In this document: positions 14,349-22,007 of the stretch, piece by piece
Layout: the number at the start of each line of letters is the position of its first letter
Numbering within the stretch: position 1 is the first letter of the stretch
NCBI RefSeq assembly: GCF_000429025.1
Contig: NZ_KE386834.1
Coordinates: 274,891 to 338,890, forward strand
Direction: 5' to 3'
Origin: Actinospineispora spinosispora DSM 44797
Lineage (GTDB): Bacteria; Actinomycetota; Actinomycetes; Mycobacteriales; Pseudonocardiaceae
DNA length: 64,000 nucleotides
Program-made: the position numbers and the translations under genes
Notes under the pieces: model-generated
What the model was told of the DNA's origin: nothing
Database searches by the model: none
Seen by the model: the letters and a program-made list of their open reading frames with translations, nothing else

Positions 14349-15184
14349 TCCAGCTCCTCGATCAGGCTCTCGATCAGCACCAGAGAGTCACGGACCGGCA
14401 GCGCCGCGGTCTGGGCGCTGGCGAATGCGTGCAGGTACTGACGGATCAGGCCGACGCGCTCGTGCACCGTCCAACTGGTCTGACCGTCGACGTAGACCGA
14501 TTGTGGATCTTGCTCATCGGCCCACTCGATGATCGCGAACTGGTCGCCCAGTGCTGCGTGCGCGTCGGCTGTGAACGGTACAACCTGGATCGTGACGTCG
14601 TGCTGCTGAGTGACCGCGATCAGGTGGCGCAGCTGCTCCGTGTAGATCTCGACCCCGCCGACCCGCCAACGAACGACCGCCTCCGAGACAACGGCGCGCA
14701 CCTGCATGCCTTCCTGCAGGCGCCGCTGGCGCCGCATCCGCAGCTCCAGGTAGCGATCAATGTCCCCGATCCTCAGGTGGGGAGCGCCCGCCGTGATGAT
14801 TCGCTCGGCGTACCGGCGGGTCTGAAGCAGGCCGGGCACGACGGAGCCTTGATAGGTCGACACGCGTGACGCCGCCGCTTCGAGTTCGATCAGCATCTGG
14901 ACCGGCTCTGAGAGCACGTCCCCGTAGTCCTGCCACCACCCCTGCTCCTCGGCCCGCTGACGAAGCTTCTCCAGTGCCTCACGCTCGTCCACGGGCACGT
15001 CGAAAAGCTCCATGACCTGCTTCAGATGCTCAGGGCTGATCCGAGCCTTACCGGTCTCGATCTTCGACCAGTGCGGCTGCTGCACCCCCAACTCACCTGC
15101 CACGACGGCGCCCGAGAGCCCCTTCCCCTGTCGATGGACGTTCAACCGGGTGCCGAGCCGACGGCTGCGGACGGTGGGCCGCAT
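14345..15184 (-). CDS. XRE-family regulator with DUF5753 domain
   Basis: A 279-residue protein. The N-terminal HTH reads RLGTRLNVHRQGKGLSGAVVAGELGVQQPHWSKIETGKARIS. The C-terminal DUF5753 domain starts at about residue 95 (QMLIELEAAASRVSTYQGSVVPGLLQTRRYAERI), with GGVEIYTEQLRHLIAV and FAIIEWADEQDPQSVYVDGQTSW later. The ATG at 15184 is fixed by an ideal GGAGGATCTC site. It forms a coupled pair with DUF397 and is divergent from a small Cys-containing protein at 15262. Together these three are a frequently seen actinobacterial trio. The intergenic TGATATCA and the TCGCT/AGCGA inverted repeat may be its own operator. Confidence 0.92.
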   Translation of the reverse strand: MRPTVRSRRLGTRLNVHRQGKGLSGAVVAGELGVQQPHWSKIETGKARISPEHLKQVMELFDVPVDEREALEKLRQRAEEQGWWQDYGDVLSEPVQMLIELEAAASRVSTYQGSVVPGLLQTRRYAERIITAGAPHLRIGDIDRYLELRMRRQRRLQEGMQVRAVVSEAVVRWRVGGVEIYTEQLRHLIAVTQQHDVTIQVVPFTADAHAALGDQFAIIEWADEQDPQSVYVDGQTSWTVHERVGLIRQYLHAFASAQTAALPVRDSLVLIESLIEELE

Positions 15185-15200
15185 GAGATCCTCCGCTACA

Positions 15201-15241
15201 TCTGATATCACCTGATTGGGTCGCTATACTTCATACAGCGA
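15201..15241. promoter_or_regulatory. Divergent promoter/operator region of the XRE module
   Basis: This stretch is AT-richer than its surroundings and contains TGATATCA (palindrome) and TCGCTATACTTCATACAGCGA with TCGCT/AGCGA ends. TATGAAGTATAG on the minus strand could hold the -10 of the XRE gene. Autoregulation is likely for this family but not shown by the sequence. Confidence 0.4.
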
Positions 15242-15261
15242 GCCGCGGCATTATTCCCAGC

Positions 15262-15501
15262 ATGTTAGAACCAACGAGTGACGAGCCGTACGACCCTGAC
15301 CTCGACACGACCTTCGGCGGTGCGGCCCAGCTGATCGCGAATCAGCCCGACGGCCCCGACCTGCTGCTCGCCGAACATCGCAGGACGAGCACCGGCGAAT
15401 GCGCGGCGTGCAGCGTCTACCGGCCGACGGACTGGCCGTGCGTGCTGGTGACGATCGCCCGGCTCGCGCAACGCATCGTGCTCAGACAGGTCGGCCGGTG
15501 A
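15262..15501 (+). CDS. Small Cys-containing protein divergent from the XRE regulator
   Basis: A 79-residue protein, acidic at the N-terminus (SDEPYDPDLDTTFGG), followed by LLAEHRRTSTGECAACSVYRPTDWPCVLVTIARLA. The C-x2-C..C pattern and HRRTSTGECAAC phrase recur in small proteins encoded beside XRE-DUF5753/DUF397 units of Pseudonocardiales. The function is unknown; metal binding through the three cysteines is possible. The last 20 bp overlap the convergent membrane protein gene. Confidence 0.7.
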   Translation: MLEPTSDEPYDPDLDTTFGGAAQLIANQPDGPDLLLAEHRRTSTGECAACSVYRPTDWPCVLVTIARLAQRIVLRQVGR

Positions 15502-15853
15502 CGGTCATGCGAAGCGTCACGACGGCCACCGCGGCGCAGCAGACGACGGCGACGGCGCCGTCCCAGGACCGTTCTCCCGGCGAGGACGGCGCCCGGGTCA
15601 CGCCGAGGATCAACGGCAGCAGGGCGACCGAGGCGATCAAGTACGCCACGTGCACCGACGGCTCCGCGACCGACCGGCCGGCCAGCAGTGCGGAACCGTC
15701 CAGGATCGCGCGTAAGAGCAGCATCAGCTCCAGCAGGATCATTCCACCGAGATTCGCCGGACCGGGCCTGACGCGGCGCACAGCGCTGCCCAGGGCCCAC
15801 AGGCCGAGCATGGCCGAGTAGAGCAGCACGAAGACGGACAGCGCCGGGATCAT
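15482..15853 (-). CDS. Small four-helix integral membrane protein, unknown function
   Basis: 123 residues, starting at ATG 15853. Four hydrophobic segments are visible: IPALSVFVLLYSAMLGLWAL, LGGMILLELMLLLRAILDGS, VAYLIASVALLPLILGV and AVAVVCCAAVAVVTLRM. No known domain was recognised. Its start overlaps the stop of the PepSY gene by 4 bp, so it is translated with it and is probably an accessory of that membrane protein. Confidence 0.7.
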   Translation of the reverse strand: MIPALSVFVLLYSAMLGLWALGSAVRRVRPGPANLGGMILLELMLLLRAILDGSALLAGRSVAEPSVHVAYLIASVALLPLILGVTRAPSSPGERSWDGAVAVVCCAAVAVVTLRMTVTGRPV

Positions 15854-17169
15854 GACCCCGTTGCGGCCGCCCGGCGGCGCCGTTTGCGGTTGCGGGCACT
15901 GCGCGACTTGGTCAGCCACACGGTCACGCCGGTGATCCCCAGCAGGACCGGGGTCAGTCCGAAGACCAGCCAGATCAGCCGGGGAATCGGCGACACGACG
16001 GTGCCGAAGTGCAGGCCGTAGTAGAAGCCGGTCTCCCACAGGTTCTGCGCGGCCGGGTCCTCCGGCCGGTTCGGCGCGTAGTCCTGCATGCCGCCGCCGT
16101 GGCTGTCCACGCTGACGAAGATGCTGCCCGCGTAGTTCCAGTAGTGGTACGGGTCGAAGCCCTGGTGCAGACGGAACGAGTACGTGCCGCCCGGCTCGGC
16201 CGGCTTGTCCAGGGTGAACGCGTCGAACTCCGCCCCCGGGTGCGCGGCCAGCACCTGGGCCTGCGCCTGCTCGAGGGTCAGCATCGGTCCGGTGCCGGGC
16301 TTGGGCGCCTCCCGGACGTCCTGCACCGCGCCGGGCAGCAGCGCCGAGTAGACCTGTGCGGGCCACTGGTAGTAGAACGCGGCCCCGGTGATGCCCCACA
16401 TCAGCAGGAACGGCACCGCGACGATGCCGACGAGGCGGTGCAGGTCCAGGTCACGGGCGTACGGGCCACGGCCGCGGCGGACCACGAACCCCGCGACCAG
16501 CCCGCGCAGCCCGGGCCACCACACGATCGCGCCGGAGATCGCCAGGAAGATCGTCAACGCGCCCAGCAGGCCGAGCAGGTAGCCGCCGACCGTGGCGCCC
16601 TTGCCGAAGAGACTCGGCAGGGACGTCGTCATCCAGGCCTGGTAGCCGGGCAGTCCTTCGCAGGTGAGGGCACAGTCGTGGATGTTGATCAGGAACAGGA
16701 TCGGGCGGGGCAGCTCGGGGCCCAGCCCGTTGATGCGTCCGGTGCCGGGGTCGACGAACGCGTCGGTCTGGTCGCGGCCGTTGCCCTCGCCGCGCACCAG
16801 GTAGATGTCCTCGAAACGCTGCACGCCGGTCGGGTTGATCTCCGGATGCGCGGCCTGGACCAGCGCCAACGCGGCGACCGGAGTGATCGGCGTCGCGCTG
16901 GGCGTCGAGGCGTAGCGCTGCGGGTGCAGCACCCGCGCGATGTCGTTGCCGTACAGCAACACCGCGCCGGTGACCGCCTCGGCCAGGAACAGCAGGCCCA
17001 GCGCGAGCGACGTCCAGCGGTGCGTCCTGATCCACCACTTGTTGATCGGACCGTGCGTGCGGCGTGCTCGCAGCCGCGTGCGTCGCTTCCCCGGTGCGGG
17101 TTCGAGATGGGTGTGTCCGTTGCGGGAGCCGCCAGTACCCGGCTGACTGGTGAGCAGCTCGCTCGACAC
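15850..17169 (-). CDS. PepSY-domain transmembrane protein (PepSY_TM, possible ferric-siderophore reductase family)
   Basis: About 439 residues starting at a GTG at 17169, 5-6 bp after GGGAGG. After a basic N-terminus, RTHRWTSLALGLLFLAEAVTGAVLLYG is the first membrane helix with a conserved His. PepSY segments (PVAALALVQAAHPEINPTGVQRFEDIYLVRGEG; TLEQAQAQVLAAHPGAEFDAFTL) lie in the external region. Three more helices follow (GGYLLGLLGALTIFLAISGAIVWWP; LHRLVGIVAVPFLLMWGITGAAFYY; IPRLIWLVFGLTPVLLGITGVTVWL). Members such as PiuB or FoxB act in iron-siderophore reduction. The conserved histidines and an IdeR-like box just upstream support an iron-regulated role. Confidence 0.82.
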   Translation of the reverse strand: MSSELLTSQPGTGGSRNGHTHLEPAPGKRRTRLRARRTHGPINKWWIRTHRWTSLALGLLFLAEAVTGAVLLYGNDIARVLHPQRYASTPSATPITPVAALALVQAAHPEINPTGVQRFEDIYLVRGEGNGRDQTDAFVDPGTGRINGLGPELPRPILFLINIHDCALTCEGLPGYQAWMTTSLPSLFGKGATVGGYLLGLLGALTIFLAISGAIVWWPGLRGLVAGFVVRRGRGPYARDLDLHRLVGIVAVPFLLMWGITGAAFYYQWPAQVYSALLPGAVQDVREAPKPGTGPMLTLEQAQAQVLAAHPGAEFDAFTLDKPAEPGGTYSFRLHQGFDPYHYWNYAGSIFVSVDSHGGGMQDYAPNRPEDPAAQNLWETGFYYGLHFGTVVSPIPRLIWLVFGLTPVLLGITGVTVWLTKSRSARNRKRRRRAAATGS

Positions 17170-17181
17170 CGCACCTCCCGC

Positions 17182-17218
17182 TGAGTTAGCGTCCCCTAAG
17201 TCAGGGCAGGTTAACCTG
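17182..17218 (-). promoter_or_regulatory. IdeR/DmdR-like iron box upstream of the PepSY gene
   Basis: Read on the minus strand, TTAGGGGACGCTAACTCA (17182-17199) matches the IdeR consensus TTAGGTTAGGCTAACCTAA in the TTAGG and GCTAAC half-sites. A second perfect palindrome, CAGGTTAACCTG (17207-17218), lies next to it. Both are 13-50 bp before the GTG of the PepSY gene, where a repressor would block transcription under iron sufficiency. No ideR gene is in the window. Confidence 0.55.
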
Positions 17219-17264
17219 TGCATGGGCGCCGGGGGAACCTCACAGCAGTGATCGAGGAGTGACC

Positions 17265-17708
17265 GTGGCCATGCCTCCCACTGACGTGCGCACCCGCACC
17301 CGTCGGACCTCCGCCTACCGTGCGTTCCGGCTCGGCGACGGCTCCCCGACCGACGGCTGGAGCCCAGCGGGGCCCGCACACCGGCTCGCCGCGTGGTGCG
17401 TCGACATCGGCCTGTTCGTGTTGACGTTCGGCATCGGCTGGAGCCTCCTGACCTGGCAGAGCTGGGCGCGAGGCAGCACACCGGGCAAGGCGCTGCTCGG
17501 GATCACCGCGTTCGGCAGCGACACCGGTCGCCCCGCCACCCGCTCCCGGATGGCGTTGCGGGCGTTCGTCTACCAGGGCGTCGCGGTGCTGATCGGCATC
17601 GCCACACTCGGGTTCGGCTGGCTGTACTGCATCGCCTCGGCCCTGGGAACCAAGCACCGCACGCTGTACGACGAGTGGTCCCAGGTCGTCCTGCTGCGAC
17701 GTCCCTGA
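17265..17708 (+). CDS. RDD family membrane protein
   Basis: About 147 residues, starting at a GTG (17265) 5 bp after GAGGAG; the GTG at 17259 is an alternative. The RDD pattern is seen as AHRLAAWCVDIGLFVLTFGIGWSLL (Arg and Asp in the first helix), RGSTPGKALLGI between helices, and RMALRAFVYQGVAVLIGIATLGFGWLY, followed by HRTLYDEWSQVVLLRR. RDD proteins are small membrane proteins of mostly unknown role, some proposed to be ion transporters. It is divergent from the iron-type PepSY gene and shares its control region. Confidence 0.82.
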   Translation: MAMPPTDVRTRTRRTSAYRAFRLGDGSPTDGWSPAGPAHRLAAWCVDIGLFVLTFGIGWSLLTWQSWARGSTPGKALLGITAFGSDTGRPATRSRMALRAFVYQGVAVLIGIATLGFGWLYCIASALGTKHRTLYDEWSQVVLLRRP

Positions 17709-17719
17709 CGGCGCCGAAG

Positions 17720-17767
17720 AGCCGTGAGTGTTTTGGGCTGCCCTGGCAGCCCAAAACACTCACGGCT
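17720..17767. terminator. GTGAGTG-family palindrome between convergent genes
   Basis: Perfect 23-bp arms (17720-17742 and 17745-17767, outermost AGCCGTGAGTG) are separated by only CT. The centre is TTTTGGGCTGCC, unlike the GGCGAGTGG of the other copies, so only the GTGAGTG edge is shared. It fills the gap between the RDD stop (17708) and the opposing STAS gene stop (17768). Confidence 0.8.
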
Positions 17768-18154
17768 CTAGCGCTGCAGCGCTGTGGCCAGGTCGGGAGA
17801 GATCTCGAACAGCTCACGCAGGCCGGTGGCCTCCAGCGCGCGCAGCACGATGCGCGACGAACACACCAGCCGCAGCTCGCCGGAGCTGCGCTGCGCCTGG
17901 TCGCGGGCTTCGACCAGGACGGCCAGGCCGGAGGAACCGAGGAAGTTCACCCCGGACATGTCGAGCACGACGGACTCGGCAGCCTCCAGCGCCGGCAGCA
18001 GTGCCGCCCGCAGCGCGGGAGCACTGATGATGTCGATCTCACCGGTCGCGCTCAGTACACGCGTGCCTTCATGCTCGGAAACGTCCAGCGTGTAGGCGTC
18101 CGAGGACGCGTCGTCGCCGGTCGGCTCTGCGTGCATGCCGCCTTCACTGCGCAC
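17768..18154 (-). CDS. STAS-domain anti-anti-sigma factor (second of two)
   Basis: A 128-residue STAS protein. YTLDVSEHEGTRVLSATGEIDIISAPALRAALLPALE leads into SVVLDMSGVNFLGSSGLAVLVEARDQA, with the phosphorylatable Ser in GSSGL. LRLVCSSRIVLRALEATGLRELFEI closes the fold. It is a paralogue of the STAS gene at 11137 but has a longer acidic N-terminus (MHAEPTGDDASSDA). It should antagonise UsfX-type anti-sigma factors. The GTG at 18154 follows AAAGGAG at 9 bp; the ATG at 18136 is an alternative. Upstream, CGCTGAG and CTCAGCG form a wide inverted repeat (18199-18236). Confidence 0.85.
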   Translation of the reverse strand: MRSEGGMHAEPTGDDASSDAYTLDVSEHEGTRVLSATGEIDIISAPALRAALLPALEAAESVVLDMSGVNFLGSSGLAVLVEARDQAQRSSGELRLVCSSRIVLRALEATGLRELFEISPDLATALQR

Positions 18155-18267
18155 CGCGGCTGCTCCTTTTCGATGACGTCTGTTCGGCCTCGCAAACGCT
18201 GAGTGGGGAGCTCGCGTTTTGTTGTACCTCAGCGTAATGGCCAGCCCGCTCGTGCAATGCTGCCGGG

Positions 18268-18687
18268 GTGCCTGCGCAATTCAGTCTCCGTGTCACCGTA
18301 CGTAGTTACGAGGTCGACTTCATGGGTCACGTCAACCATGCGGTCTACCACCAGTACGGAGAACATGCCCGGTCGCAGCACCTGCTCGCCGCCGGTTTCA
18401 GTCTTCATGAGCAGCGCGTGGAGCACGTCGGGATCGTACTGCTCGAATCCCGCATCCGATACCTGCGCGAACTGACCCTGGGTGACGACGTCGAGGTCAC
18501 CTCGGACGTCGAGTTCGGCGAGGGCAAGACGTTCCGCATCGAGCACATGATCATGCGCGGCGACACCCGGTGCGCCGAGATCAGCTGTGTGCTCGGGCTG
18601 CTGGACACCGAGGCCCGCAGGCTGCTGCCGGAACCGAAGAAGCGGCTGATGGCGCTCACCCCGGATCCGGCGCTCCTCGGCGGTTGA
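18268..18687 (+). CDS. Acyl-CoA thioesterase (4HBT hotdog fold)
   Basis: A 139-residue hotdog-fold thioesterase starting at GTG 18268. RVTVRSYEVDFMGHVNHAVYHQYGEHAR carries the YxxDxxGHVNN-type active-site segment (Asp at about 17). VLLESRIRYLRELTLGDDVEV and LGLLDTEARRLLPEPKKRL complete the fold. It hydrolyses acyl-CoA thioesters; chain specificity is unknown. It faces away from the STAS gene and precedes a VOC protein by 55 bp. Confidence 0.88.
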   Translation: MPAQFSLRVTVRSYEVDFMGHVNHAVYHQYGEHARSQHLLAAGFSLHEQRVEHVGIVLLESRIRYLRELTLGDDVEVTSDVEFGEGKTFRIEHMIMRGDTRCAEISCVLGLLDTEARRLLPEPKKRLMALTPDPALLGG

Positions 18688-18742
18688 GGCCCCTGTGGTC
18701 GGTGTGCCGTAACAAAAACAGGTTGTGCTCCGTCATACATGC

Positions 18743-19180
18743 ATGACGGAGACGTGCCTGCCCCACGACAGTGCTGTCCCGGGCCGGGCGTCCATCGGGG
18801 CGCCGCACCTGTCGCTGCGGGTCGGCGACCCCGTGACCACAGCCGCCTGGTGGTGTCGCACGCTCGGATTCGAACTGGTCGACCCACAGGACGGCCCGCT
18901 GTCGACGCGGTCGGCCATCGTCGTGCGTCACCCGGACTCCGGTCTGGTGCTGCGACTGTTGCCCGGTGGTGTGGTGTTCGACCCGTGGGCGTTCCTGTCA
19001 CTGCGGGTGGACAGCCAGCAGGCGCTCGCCGACTGGGCGACGCACCTGCGGCGGCTCGGCGTCGTGCACTCGTCGGTCAAGGACAACGGCGACGAGCATT
19101 CGCTCACCCTGATCGGGCCCGAAGGCATCGGCCTCGAGCTGTGGTGGAGACGGCCCGTGTCGACGGGCGAAGTGGCGTGA
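18743..19180 (+). CDS. VOC (glyoxalase/bleomycin-resistance fold) protein
   Basis: 145 residues. The double beta-alpha-beta3 pattern is visible: PHLSLRVGDPVTTAAWWCRTLGFELV in the first half and HSLTLIGPEGIGLELWWRRP at the end, with the C-terminal Glu position present (LELWW). Typical length is 120-150. VOC proteins include metal-dependent dioxygenases, isomerases and drug-binding proteins; nothing here specifies which. It sits 19 bp upstream of cinA in the same direction. Confidence 0.75.
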   Translation: MTETCLPHDSAVPGRASIGAPHLSLRVGDPVTTAAWWCRTLGFELVDPQDGPLSTRSAIVVRHPDSGLVLRLLPGGVVFDPWAFLSLRVDSQQALADWATHLRRLGVVHSSVKDNGDEHSLTLIGPEGIGLELWWRRPVSTGEVA

Positions 19181-19199
19181 CGCGGGTACTGTCGCGGCA

Positions 19200-20471
19200 G
19201 TGAGCGACGGAGTACGCGCGGGCATCGTTGTCACCGGTAGCGAGCTGCTGACCGGGCATGTTCAGGATCGCAACGGCCCATGGCTGGCCGACCGGCTCGG
19301 CGCGCTCGGCGTCGAGGTCACCGATGTGATGCTGGTCGGCGACCGCCGCGACGATCTCGCCGCCGGACTGCGGTTCCTCGCGGACCAGCGGGTCGATCTG
19401 ATCATCACCAGCGGTGGGCTCGGTCCGACCGCCGACGACGTGACCGCCGAGGTCGTCGCGGGCTTCGCGGGCGTCGACCTGGTGGTGGACACCGCGATGG
19501 AACAGCACATCGCGACGATCCTCGCCAAGTGGGCCGCTCGGCACGGCTTCGACGGTGAGGCACTGGTCGCGGCGAACCGGAAGCAGGCCACCGTGCCCGC
19601 CGGCGCGGTGCTGCTCGACCCGGTCGGGACCGCCCCTGGGCTGGTCGTCACGGTGCCCGGCGGTCCCGTCGTGCTGGTGCTGCCCGGGCCGCCGCGCGAG
19701 CTGCAACGCATGTGGGACGCCGCGGTCGCCACCGTGCCGATGACCGAGCTGCTGGCACGGACACCGCCGTTCACCGCGGTTCACCTGCGGATGTTCGGCC
19801 TGCCCGAGTCGGAGATCGCGCAGACGCTACGGGACGTGTCGGCGCGGGTGGACCTCAGCGGCGTCGAGGTCATCACGTGCCTGCGCCGTTCGGAGCTCGA
19901 GGTCGACCTGCACTACGGGCCCGGTGCCGACACGGCGAGCGAGGAGCTGGTCGCCGAGATCGAACGGCGGCACGGGCGCTACATCGTGAGCAGGGACGGC
20001 ACGTCCACCGACGAGCAGGTGGCCCAGCTGCTGCTCGCCGGGCACACCATCGGCCTCGGTGAGTCGTGCACGGCCGGGATGCTGGCCAGCCGCCTCGCGG
20101 ACCGAGCCGGGTCGTCGGCGTACCTGCTCGGCGGTGTGGTGGCGTACTCGAACGCGGCCAAGACGGCGCTGCTCGGCGTGCCCGCTCTGCTGATCGAGAC
20201 GCACGGGGCGGTCTCGACCCAGGTGGCGAGGGCAATGGCCGACGGCGCGCGGGCGACGTTCGGCACCGACGTCGGCGTCGGGATCACCGGGGTGGCCGGG
20301 CCGGGTGGCGGCACCGAGGCGAAGCCCGTCGGGTACGTCTGCCTGTGCGTCACCACGTCCGACGGCGTGGTCCGCGAACGGGACGGTGTCTTCCCCGGCG
20401 GCCGCGCGGACGTCCGCGAACGCTCGACCGACGCCGCCATGCACCTGATCCGCCGAGCCCTCACCTCCTGA
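19200..20471 (+). CDS. cinA: CinA family competence/damage-inducible protein A
   Basis: A 423-residue two-domain protein. The N-terminal MoaB/MogA-like domain contains IVVTGSELLTGHVQDRNGPWLADRLGALG and IITSGGLGPTADDVT. The C-terminal nicotinamide-nucleotide amidohydrolase (PncC-type) domain contains TIGLGESCTAGMLASRLADRAGSSAYLLGGVVAYSNAAKTALLGV and GVGITGVAGPGGGTEAKPVGYVCL. CinA deamidates NMN and hydrolyses ADP-ribose in pyridine nucleotide recycling. Length matches the family. The GTG start is at 19200. A 22-bp repeat array follows. Confidence 0.95.
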   Translation: MSDGVRAGIVVTGSELLTGHVQDRNGPWLADRLGALGVEVTDVMLVGDRRDDLAAGLRFLADQRVDLIITSGGLGPTADDVTAEVVAGFAGVDLVVDTAMEQHIATILAKWAARHGFDGEALVAANRKQATVPAGAVLLDPVGTAPGLVVTVPGGPVVLVLPGPPRELQRMWDAAVATVPMTELLARTPPFTAVHLRMFGLPESEIAQTLRDVSARVDLSGVEVITCLRRSELEVDLHYGPGADTASEELVAEIERRHGRYIVSRDGTSTDEQVAQLLLAGHTIGLGESCTAGMLASRLADRAGSSAYLLGGVVAYSNAAKTALLGVPALLIETHGAVSTQVARAMADGARATFGTDVGVGITGVAGPGGGTEAKPVGYVCLCVTTSDGVVRERDGVFPGGRADVRERSTDAAMHLIRRALTS

Positions 20472-20487
20472 CCCCACGCCCCGCCCG

Positions 20488-20650
20488 CGAGTCGGGCATG
20501 TGAGCACACCGACTCGGTGCTGTCAGCACGGCGAGTCGGGCACGTCAGCACGGCGAGTCGGGTGCTTGAGCACGGCGAGTCGGGTGCTTGAGCACGGCGA
20601 GTCGGGTGCTTGAGCACGGCGAGTCGGGGGCATGAGCACGGCGAGTCGGG
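20488..20650 (+). repeat. 22-bp tandem repeat array (CGAGTCGGG orientation)
   Basis: CGAGTCGGG begins at 20488, 20532, 20554, 20576, 20598, 20620 and 20642. The 20510 position carries the inverted CGACTCGG. Units are 22 bp long, of the form GAGCACGGCGAGTCGGGTGCTT, and three are almost identical. Each unit boundary (GTGCTTGAGCAC) is itself a short palindrome. The length is not a multiple of three, so the array is non-coding in every frame. Confidence 0.85.
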
Positions 20651-20779
20651 GGTACCGGTAGAGCATCGGGCTCCTTTAGGTGCCGGCGCGACACCGAGCC
20701 CGACGCGAGGTTGCCCTGGATCGGGGGTGCCCGGGTCCGGCACACCTTCCAAGGGTCTTTACTCGCTGCGCTCGGATGC

Positions 20780-20876
20780 CTCGACTCGCGCTGTTGGGCC
20801 GCCCGACTCGCGGTGCCCTGGTGCCCGACTCGCTGTGCTCAGGTGCCCGACTCGGTGTGCTCAGACGCCCGACTCG
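20780..20876 (-). repeat. 22-bp tandem repeat array, inverted (CCCGACTCG orientation)
   Basis: CCCGACTCG-type cores start at 20780, 20802, 20824, 20846 and 20868, again exactly 22 bp apart. They are the reverse complement of the array at 20488-20650. The two arrays could pair across the 130-bp spacer into a large stem. The end of the array is about 50 bp before the dapE start codon. Confidence 0.85.
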
Positions 20877-20924
20877 CGGGAGGTGGGGAGCTCGGGGGAG
20901 AGGGGACGCGTTAGCGTCCGAGGT

Positions 20925-22007
20925 ATGACTGCCGCACCGTCGATCACGCTGGATTTCACCGCCGACCCGGTCGACCTGACCGCCGCGCTCGTGGACGTAC
21001 CCAGCGTGTCGGGGGACGAGAGCGTGCTCGCCGGTGCGGTCGAGGCCGCGCTGCGCAGCCAGGCTCCGCACCTCGAGGTGGTCCGCAACGGCAACGCCGT
21101 GCTGGCCAGGACCACCGGGAACCGGGAGCGTCGCGTCCTGCTCGCCGGCCACCTGGACACCGTCCCGATCGCCGCGAACGTGCCGAGCCACCGGGCGAAC
21201 GGGCGTCTCTACGGCTGCGGCACCTCCGACATGAAGGCGGGCGACGCGATGATCGCCCACCTGGTCGCCACGATCGACGACCCGGCGTACGAGCTGAGCG
21301 TCGTCTTCTACGACTGCGAGGAGATCGAGGCCGAGCGCAACGGCCTCGGCCGTATCGAACGGGAGCTGCCCGACTGGCTCCAGGCCGACCTGGCGATCCT
21401 CGCCGAACCGACCAGCGGCGCGGTGGAGGCAGGCTGCCAGGGCACGTTGCGCGCGGTGATCAGCACGTCGGGCCGCCGCGCGCACAGCGCTCGCTCATGG
21501 CTCGGCACCAACGCGATCCACGCCGCGTCCGAGGTGCTCGACCGGCTCAACCGCTACCAGGCGCGCCAGGTCGACATCGACGGCTGCGTGTACCGCGAAG
21601 GTCTGCAGGCGGTGCGCATCGCGGGCGGCGTGGCCGGGAACGTCGTGCCGGACGCGTGCGACGTCACGGTGAACTTCCGGTTCGCGCCGGACCGCACGGT
21701 GCAGGCCGCGATGGACCACGTGCGCGAGGTCTTCGACGGCCTGGAGGCGGTGTTCACCGATCGCTCGCCCGGTGCGCTGCCCGGCCTGTCCGCCCCGGCC
21801 GCCCAGCGCTTCCTGACCGTCACCGGCACCGACCCGGTGGCCAAGTACGGCTGGACGGACGTCTCCCGTTTCGCCGCACTCGGCATCCCGGCGATCAACT
21901 TCGGCCCCGGCGACCCGAACCTGGCCCACACCCGCGAGGAACACGTCGAGGTGGCCCGGATCACCGAGTGCACCGAGCTGCTCCGGCGCTTCCTCACCAC
22001 CCCCTAG
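20925..22007 (+). CDS. dapE: Succinyl-diaminopimelate desuccinylase
   Basis: A 360-residue M20 metallohydrolase that releases LL-diaminopimelate from its N-succinyl form in lysine and peptidoglycan synthesis. Metal-site motifs are LLAGHLDTVPIA (His and Asp), GCGTSDMKAGDAMIAHL (bridging Asp) and FYDCEEIEAERNGLG (catalytic Glu pair). A dimerisation domain begins near GRRAHSARSWLGTNAIHAASEVL. GWTDVSRFAALGIPAINFGPGDPNLAHTREEHV closes the site. The ATG at 20925 is preferred over the longer frame, which runs through the repeats. Position before LOG and gpgS genes matches mycobacterial order. Confidence 0.93.
   Translation: MTAAPSITLDFTADPVDLTAALVDVPSVSGDESVLAGAVEAALRSQAPHLEVVRNGNAVLARTTGNRERRVLLAGHLDTVPIAANVPSHRANGRLYGCGTSDMKAGDAMIAHLVATIDDPAYELSVVFYDCEEIEAERNGLGRIERELPDWLQADLAILAEPTSGAVEAGCQGTLRAVISTSGRRAHSARSWLGTNAIHAASEVLDRLNRYQARQVDIDGCVYREGLQAVRIAGGVAGNVVPDACDVTVNFRFAPDRTVQAAMDHVREVFDGLEAVFTDRSPGALPGLSAPAAQRFLTVTGTDPVAKYGWTDVSRFAALGIPAINFGPGDPNLAHTREEHVEVARITECTELLRRFLTTP

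Noticed and set aside
20490..20900. CRISPR array
   Set aside because: The 22-bp units are contiguous with no unique spacers, and no cas genes are present.
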